Source: Candidula unifasciata (lineage: Eukaryota > Mollusca > Gastropoda > Stylommatophora > Geomitridae). From it: a stretch of 64,000 nt of DNA. Positions 26,301 through 35,300 of this stretch are shown here, in pieces. Both the position numbers and the translations under genes were made by a program. The notes beneath the pieces are model-generated. The model worked only from the letters and a program-made list of their open reading frames with translations. It was not told the DNA's origin and did not search any database. How positions within the stretch are numbered: position 1 is the stretch's first letter; every line of letters begins with the position of its first letter. The stretch lies in contig CAJHNH020008455.1 in assembly GCA_905116865.2 (NCBI GenBank), forward strand, positions 1,062,580 to 1,126,579, in the 5' to 3' direction.

Positions 26301-29300
26301 TGGTTGCTCGTCCGCTACTGAACTGTAGTCCTGCTCCAGAACCTGAGTGTTGCGTGTGCATCAGTTTTACAGATCTCATTCTCTTGAATACAGACTGTTG
26401 GTTCCTTGCCTCTCCGGCAGATGCACTCCGACTTTAAAGGAAGCTCCTCAAATAATCGACTCTTACGACATGCTTTTGGGGAGGCAGTGAGTCTATTCTT
26501 GTTTTCCCCACAATGGGCCACGGAACCCACACGGGGATAACAATTTTTTTTCTTCTTCAATCTTCATCCTAACCTAAATTATCGGCAGTCAGTTTCGTAC
26601 GTGCATTATCAGTTATAATGGCAAGACCATTGTCACTATCTGGCTGATGTTCATCAACGACAGAGTGGTATGAACAGCTCTAGATCTTTTCCCTTATCAT
26701 TTGATTGGGAAAAATAAAAATAAAATTTTAAAAATTGTGTCACATGTAATTAATTTTAAAAAATCATAAACGGACACAAACACTACACTAAATTCCAAAA
26801 ACAAAATTACTTCATTTCGCTAATTCTAGTTTTTCAAACCATGTTCATACAAATTCGTTTTCCCAGCAAACGAAACAACAGAGTGTCTCTGTCAAGCGCC
26901 ACTTTAATGGCTAATAGTCCGAACAGGATGGATTCAAAAGCCACTTGAGTGGTCCTAAGTCCATAAAGAGTTAAGGGCATTCATTAAACTCTTAGCCACA
27001 GCTGCACTGTTAACCAAATCCAAGACATTTGTGAATATTATTGTTTCTTTATTTCTGTTACAGTAACGACACAACAGCAGCCACTACACACACCAATCCC
27101 AGCGCATCTCCACCCTCAGCCAGCCCACGCCCAGGCCATCAGCCTGCCTGCCACCAGCCAGCCGGCCCATGTTCCCAACCCAGTACCTTCTCCGGTGCAG
27201 CACCAGCAGCAGAACTCCCAGCAAATGCCCCATCACATCTCCCAGGGGCCGCCCCAGTCGGCAACCCCCCAGCCCCAACACTACCCCCAGATGACTGTCA
27301 ACTACACTCACGGCATGCCCGCTGTGTCCCGCAGCTCAATGTCCGGGCAGCAGAACATGGCACAGGGCCACTCTTCGATGAACTTCATCTCCGCCCCACA
27401 GTTCCAGTACAGCGGCGGCGCTGCCCAGTACACCTTTGCTCCGGCCCCTCAGCCACAGACCTCTCAGAACTCATCTCATGGGCCAGGCCCGCAGCCTCAG
27501 TATGTAATAATGCCCCAGCCAAGCACACCAGCTCATCCTCCCATTCAGCAACATACGGCCCAGCCCTATACAGGCGCGGGCATTCCATTTCAGCCACAGC
27601 AACATTTTATGCAAGGTAGGTTCTCAGTAAAGTTTGGACACATGTCCCATCCAATGAATTATTTGTCATTTTGTTTGGTCTTTTGTCTTACTGCTTATGC
27701 CATAAAGCATAACGGAGCGGAGTTAGAAGTAGTTTCCTGTCTTGTCCCTCTGCTTATACAGAGGAGACCTTCTATGCTGCTTTAGCATCTCCTCCTTTTC
27801 CTGTTTGACTGATCTGAACATTTGTGGGGTTTCAGCATTTTGAGGTGTACGACTGGTGTTACCCCCCCCCCCCCTCTCCCCCCCCCCTCCTCCCCCCGAC
27901 ACTTTGATGAGGTACAAGGTGGAATAGAAGAAGAAGAAAACTGGTGTTAACATTTATGGAGTCTCAGTATTTTGAGGTTTAAGACTGGTGTTAACATTTG
28001 TGGAGTCTCAGTATTTTGAGGTTTAAGACTGGTGTTAACATTTGTGGAGTCTCAGTATTTTGAGGTTTAAGACTGGTGTTAACATTTGTGGAGTCTCAGT
28101 ATTTTGAGGTTTAAGACTGGTGTTAACATTTGAGGAGTTTCAGTATTTTGAGGTGTAAGACTGGTGTTAACATTTGAGGAGTTTCAGCATTTTGAGGTGT
28201 AAGAATGGTGTTAACATTTGGGGAGCTTCAGTATTTTGAGGTGTAAGACTGGTGTTAACATTTGAGGAGTTTCAGCATTTTGAGGTGTAGGACTGATGTT
28301 AACATTTGTGGAGTTTTCAGCATTTTGAGGTGTAATCTGGCAATCCTAGTTTCAGCTTCATAGCAAACGGGTCACCCCACAGATGCTCCGCTCCTGTGCC
28401 AACTAAAAATAAACGCAGCTCACAGTGTTACGCCATGCACTCAACTCAGAAGCTGGGCCACGAAACTACCAGTACAACGGCGGCGCTGCCTAGTACACCT
28501 TTGCTCCGGCCCCTCAGCCACAGACCTCTCAGAACTCATCTCACGGGCCAGACCCGCAGCCTCAGTATGTAATAATGCCCCAGCCAAGCACACCAGCTTG
28601 GCTGAGAACCCTGAGGTGTGGAACTGATGTTAACATTTGTGGAGTTTCAGCATATTGATGTGAGGGACTAATGTTAACATTTGTAGAATTTCAGCATATT
28701 AAAGTTTCAAACCATTGGGCACTACTTTGATTCATTCCCCAAAATGGCGGCATGCCACATTCTGGCCATAAAATATCCACAAATATCCGAACGATGGTGT
28801 TCCCGTATATCTAAAATACGGACTGTCTGCCAAGGGACAAATCGCGGCAAAACTAGGATTACTTGACAATCACTATCAACATTACACACGGTACTAGTAG
28901 CAGACGATAAATACCGGCCGTTGACAAATATTTATGGCGTTTCTGCAGACGACGATACTAGCAGACAACGATACTAGCAGGCGATATTAGCGACCATTGA
29001 CCAATTTCGAGACATTACAGACGACGATACTAGCAGATGATATTAGCGACCGTTGACCAATTTCGAGACATTACAGACGACGATACTAGCAGACGACGAT
29101 ACTAGCAGACGATATTAGCGACCGTTGACCAATTTCGAGACATTAGAGACGACGATACTAGCAGACGACGATACTAGCAGACAATATTAGCGACCGTTGA
29201 CCAATTTCGAGACATTACAGACGACGATACTAGCAGACGATATTAGCGACTGTTGACCAATTTCGAGACATTACAGACGACGAAAGCGATTAGCACTACT

Positions 29301-32300
29301 GTGTTCTTCCAATTGGAGGATTTAGCAGCGGTAGATGTCAGACTTGGCATGCGCCAAACGCGATTAAACTCATCGCCGAGCGTATCTAGGTGCCTGGGAC
29401 TCACGAGTACAGTAATTGGAGGAAGTTGCAGGAGATGCGGTAGCTTCCACTCGTGAGTCCCAGCCATCTAGTTTAGCCCCCGGGGGATACGCTCGGCAGT
29501 GAGGCACACTTGCAGAAGCAGGTCGGCAAGCACCGTATCGCAGAGACCCCGTCAGAGCATTTGTTTCGTTATCCGGAGCCGGCACATATATTTTTAATAG
29601 AACTGACCCGCATTTGGATATTTTATGGCAGGAAATTGGCCAATTTAGCTCTCTTTCGAACGCCATCATATTAAAGCCGCCATTTTGGGGAACGATTCAA
29701 AGAAGAGCCAACCATTGTAATCGTTTGGGGAGTTGCACATTTTAGGGAGTCAAACTAGTGTGAACATTTATGAAAATGCTGCATACCGGGGTGTCAAGTC
29801 ATTGTTAACATTTATGGAGCATTAGCATATTGTGGTGTGAAATCAGCAATAACGTTTGTAGAGTTCTGCATTTTAGGGCGTAAATCAGTGTTAACATTTA
29901 TGGGGTTACTGCAGAAGTAAGGTGTCAAACCAGTGTTATCATTTGTGGAGTTACTTCTCAATTAAGGTTTCAAACCAGTGTTAAAGTTTTAAGTTGAGAG
30001 GATCGACTTCATTGCACCAGGTTTTATCCCATGTGGCTCTGTCTCACTCCGCTTACCACTTGCTGAGAGTGTCACATGAAGCACAACTCCGTAGCTCTGG
30101 CAAAGATCCCCAGGGATCTCTGTAGAAATTGCACTTATAAACTGAAGAGTGCAGCCATGAAATGAACCCACAACCTTTAGAACACGAGGCAAATGGCTTG
30201 ACACTTCGCCATGGAGACTCCCCTCCCTACAAACAACAGTGTTAACATTTGTGGAGTTGCTACACATTAGGGTCTGCCTGACCATTTGGGGAAATTAGTA
30301 GGTTTACAGTGTGTTTGGCAGTAAACCTGCTAATTAAAAGCTATATTAATTTTTAAAATGGTCATTAACTTTGTTAGTTTTCTTATCCCATTTATAAGTT
30401 CTCTGTTCTGTGTTTTGTCAGGGCCCCCACATATGCCCCCGAACCACGGCCAGAACCCTGGTCAGAGCAGTTCACATCTGATGCACCCAGGAATGGCTGC
30501 AAACCTACACCAGCAGGTTTCCGGCAACCAGCCCAATATGTATATGCAGGGTAAGTGTTTGGCCACTGATTGGCACCTGGTATCTTGAAAACAAAAATTG
30601 AATGGAGGTATTGACTGGAAGTCCTGTGTGGCATATAATGGCACAGCTGGATAATGAATTAATCCTAAAAGCAAGATTCACTCATCGTATAACTAGCACC
30701 CGGAGCTGCTGTAACAGCAGCGAGATGCTCACTTGCTGGCCCCCTAAGTTTTTGGTTCTTCTTCTCCTTCTTCTTTGTGTTTACTAACTATAAATTCCTG
30801 CAGAAAGTTCTGGTTTGTCCACTTCTGCATTTTGGTCTTGTCCCAGAACTGGTGCATATCTGTTTCACAGATCTGGTTAATTTGTAAGCAGACTGATGAT
30901 TCCTCACCTCTCAGAAAGAGGCACTCTTATTTCAAAGGAAATAGCCCTAATTAGTCAACTTCTCCAACATGCCTGTAGTGGAGGTGTCTGTTTTTTTAAT
31001 CCTCAAAACACGGCCTCGGACCCACACTTGGGTTGAAATCCACATCATGGCAGATTTTTGTTTTTTGTTTTGTTTTTGTTTGTTTTCAAACTCGAGTCTT
31101 CTCTGCCAGGTCAGCCAAGTGTAAAAGGGGTACTAGGTAATGTCATGGGAAGTAAAGGTGGCCGGCATGATGTTGACCAGATCGCCCATCAGTTACTGTT
31201 TGGTGTCAAACAATAAAGGTCTAGCACTATGTGCCTGTTGTGCCCCAGGTGTGGAAGGGCCCTTCCTGTTTTGTTTGTCTTACTGTATCAAGCAGTGCAC
31301 CGTCAGTCAGTCACAGGTGTTGCGACCCCTATTTTCAACGTTTTGGCCCCTGAGTTAATCGAATAGCCCCAGTGTACAGGCAGATAGGGACACCAGGGAA
31401 TGTGCAGTGTGCTGTCTGTACCTGGCTAGATACAGATGCTGTTTTATAATGTCTTCTGCAGAGTGTCCCATGCGTTTCCATACATCTTCTTGTTCTTCAG
31501 CATTCTGAGCCCTTGAGGTTCTTTGTTGCAGATATCACCCGCCTCCACTCATTTCTCTAGTTGGCCTTCTCTTTCCATTTGGTAACACTAAGTGTTTGGA
31601 GTTTTCTTTGGACATTATCTCTCCATCATGATGGCTGGTGTTTGGGAGTCCTTGGAAATGAGAGGTTTGATTCATGATGGCTGGTGTTTACAAGGTCCTT
31701 GGGAAGGAGAGGTCTGATTCATGATGGCTGGTTTAGGAGGTCCTTGGGAAGGAGAGGTTTGATTCATGATGGCTGGTTTAGGAGGTCCTTGGAAAGGAGA
31801 GGTCTGATTCATGATGGCTGGTTTAGGAGGTCCTTGGGAAGGAAAGGTTTGATTCATGATGGCTGGTGTTTAGGAGGTCCTTGGAAAGGACAGGTTTGAT
31901 TCATGATGGCTGGTGTTTAGGATGTCCTTGGAAAGGACAGGTTTGATTCATGATGGCTGGTGTTTAGGATGTCCTTGGAAAGGACAGGTTTGATTCATGA
32001 TGGCTGGTGTTTAGGATGTCCTTGGGAAGGACAGGTTTGATTCATGATGGCTGGTGTTTAGGAAGTCCTTGGGAAGGAGAGGTCTGATTCATGATGGCTG
32101 GTGTTTAGGATGTCCTTGGGAAGGACAGGTTTGATTCATGATGGCTGGTATTTTGGAGGTCCTTGGGAAGGAAAGGTTTGATTCATGATGGCTGGTATTT
32201 AGGAGGTCCTTGGAAAGGACAGGTTTGATTCATGATGACTGGTGTTTAGGAGGTCCTTGGAAAGGACAGGTTTGATTCATGATGGCTGGTATTTAGGAGG

Positions 32301-35300
32301 TCCTTGGAAAGGACAGGTTTGATTCATGATGGCTGGTATTTAGGAGGTCCTTGGAAAGGACAGGTTTGATTCATGATGGCTGGTATTTAGGAGGTCCTTG
32401 GAAAGGACAGGTTTGATTCATGATGGCTGGTATTTAGGAGGTCCTTGGGAAGGAGAGGTCTGATTCATGATGGCTGGTGTTTAGGAGGTCCTTGGGAAGG
32501 AAAGGTTTGATTCATGATGGCTGGTGTTTAGGAGGTCCTTTGGAAGAAGAGGTTGATGGGGAGATTCAGTGTTAAAGCTTTTTTTTTGTTTTGTTTAAAT
32601 ACACATGTAGAGCTTTTGCTGCTGACCAGTTCTGCAGAGAGACTAAGCCCTATGGGATAAACCTCAGTGCATGGAATACAGTGTTTTGGTCTTAGTGCCA
32701 TAAAATTAAACACAAAAAAGTCTGGTAGGATTTTCTGCCTGCAACTGTCAGTAACTATCCTTGTTTCTTCTCTTCCCATCTCCCTGTTTACGTCACAAAA
32801 TCTGGCAGAAAGTTTTGGACTTTGGTCTTGTTCCAGAACTTGAGAGTTTTGTGTACACATCTGTTCTACAGGTCTGGCCTTATTTTATGCAGACTTGTGG
32901 TTTCTTGCCTGTTGGACAAATGCGCGCCAACTTTAAAGAAAATACCTTGTTTATTTTTAATTTTTTTAATAACAGCTTGTTAGGGAAGCAGTGTGCACAC
33001 TCACATACGCATGCACACACACAAACACACACGTTTGCATAAACACATGCACGTAAAAGCATGTGAGCACACACAGCACCCTAACTCCCCCCTTCCCCAG
33101 TGGGACCACTGCCTCTTGGTCTACTTGTCTGGGGGGTCTGCCTCTGCCCTTCTTTCCCCTCTCTCTGATATTTTGCTCGTGTTGGCTACTCTGTGCACCT
33201 CAAGAACCATTCTGTCTCTCTCTTGCTCTCTCTCTTTGTCTCTTGCTGTCAAGCTTTCTCTCTTGTCTGCTACCATGCTTGTCACTGTTGTTGTTCCCAC
33301 CTCTCCCCCCCCCCCCTCTCTCTCTCTGCCTTTCTGTCCCTTTTCATTCTGCCCGTTGTGACATTTCTGCCAGTCTTCTGTGGTTACCTCCAATTCTGTC
33401 TTGTTCTAGCTTCCTTGGTGACTTCCATGCCGCCTCAGTTTTACATGACAAAAGATGGCCGCAGGAGGTGATTGCATTTATTGTTCATTGAGTTCTGTTT
33501 TGTTACTAGTTTCTCTGTGATCAAATATACCAATTAAACCACACTTTTTTAAAAGTCGGAGTGCATCTGCCTGAGAGGCGAAGAACACACAGTCTTCCTC
33601 CAAAGAAAGTCAGACTTGTAAAACAGTTGTGCACACAAATCTCTAGTTCTAGTATAAAACTAAAGTCTAGAAGTGGACAAACAATCAAAACTTTCCCCCG
33701 GAGTGTGCAGCAGGTGAATGCAAAGAAAAAGCAAACCTGTGGAAATGCTACCAAGGATCAGAGTGGAATGGATGAACCATCAGTGTCACATTATTGTAAA
33801 AGACAGTCAGTATGAGACACCATCGTCTAGCCTGCTAGCCTAGCGGTCTTGAGTTGCAATTCATCTCCAGTCAAGATTTGTTTTGACTGTCTGGTGGACC
33901 CAGTCGAAATGGAAGCCACGATGGAAAATGTAAAAGCGCAAGGAAGACAGGCAAAGAAGGATAGGAATGTAATGAAACTCAATATTGCAGGTTTAGCAGC
34001 AGTACTGTAATATTGTTGGGTAGCCTCCCTCTTTGAGTTCTGGGGCCCATTGCGGGGACAAGAAGAATCGAGCCACTACCTATGTAACAAACACAACATC
34101 AGTTGTAACTAAGTAATGTTTGCTGAAATCTGATGCTTGGGGCTGAAAGACCCAAATATGTCGGCCTAGCGGTAAATCACAACACACCATGCCAGCTTGC
34201 ATTCTGTGGGCAAACACAGAAGAATGTTCCCTTGAGTCAGAAAAAATATGCAGCTTCTTTGATTCTTGTTACTATTTGGTTCGGGTTTCTTGTTACTGTT
34301 TGTGTGTTTCTGGTTGAACCATTGTGCTTTACATTTTGTTAGCGAATTGTGCATCCTGTTCGCCACAGTAGATTTTAACATGACAAGATTGTATTTTAGA
34401 AGTCAGATTACAAGTAGTTAAACATAAAGAGTTAATATTTTAGAGTAGAAACAAAGAAAAAGTATATTTAATAGTTGAAAGTTAGTGGTATATCCTTAAT
34501 AGGACGTTGCAGACCAGCCCAATCATTAATTTTTTTTTTTTTTAAATTTCTTGGCTTCTCTAGACAATTGTGTGTTTATTAATTTGCCATAGGTTTAAAA
34601 AAAATGACTGGTGTTCCATAGCATTGTTTAAATCAGTGCAGAGCGGTTCGCTGCCAAACGGCCTGTAGCTGAATCAGACTAGGTAGTTTGTAATTATGAG
34701 CGCTCACAACGCATATGCCACAAATGCTGACATGTAGAATATTCAAAACTAGTAAATTTATTCCACTGCCATCGGGCAAGCTGTGCAGTAAGAAAAACGA
34801 GATAGTGTTTAATATTGGTGAAAGTTTGTTATTTCAGTGCCATGTGACAAGTTGTATAACAAGGAGATAAGAAATTGTTTAGTATTTTTATAAATTTTCT
34901 AAGTTCTATCTGGTAAGTAGTGCAGCAAGAAATGAAAATGAATGTAGATAGAAAGTTTTGTTTGTTTGTTTCCATACCGTATCGCAGATTGTGCAACAAG
35001 AAGTGAGATTATGTGTGCTATTTACAGAAAGTCTGCTCTTTTAGTGCCATCTGGCCAGGTTGGGCAACATCTTAGTATTTAAAAAAAAATTTTTTTTCTA
35101 ATTTGAGTGCCATCTGGCAAGTTATGCGCAAGAAATTATATGTTTTATTTATAGAATTTTTTTTTTAAAGTGCCATCTGTGCACCAAGAAGTAAGAATGT
35201 ATGGCATTTATAGAAAGTTTTTTTGTTGTTTGACAAGCTGTGCAACAAGAAATGATAAAATATGTTGTATTGATTGAACAATCTTTTTCTTTTTTTCAGT

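Larger units (their letters stand above)
28717..29706. mobile_element. Non-autonomous terminal-inverted-repeat element, about 1 kb
   Basis: The left end reads GGGCACTACTTTGATTC then ATTCCCCAAAATGGCGGC; the complement of the right end reads TGGCTCTTCTTTGAATCG then TTCCCCAAAATGGCGGC. The outer direct repeat ACCATT flanks both ends (28711-28716 and next to 29710). There is no transposase. The interior holds a tandem array (28920-29283) and a long hairpin (29374-29495). The superfamily is not recognised. Confidence 0.75.

Noticed and set aside
27084..27311. Minus-strand frames under the large ATXN2 exon
   Set aside because: Shadows of the GC-rich coding exon; the plus frame has matching splice phases and family resemblance.
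33063..33491. Ser/Leu/Pro-rich frames of up to 142 codons
   Set aside because: Low-complexity CT-rich DNA read in several overlapping frames.
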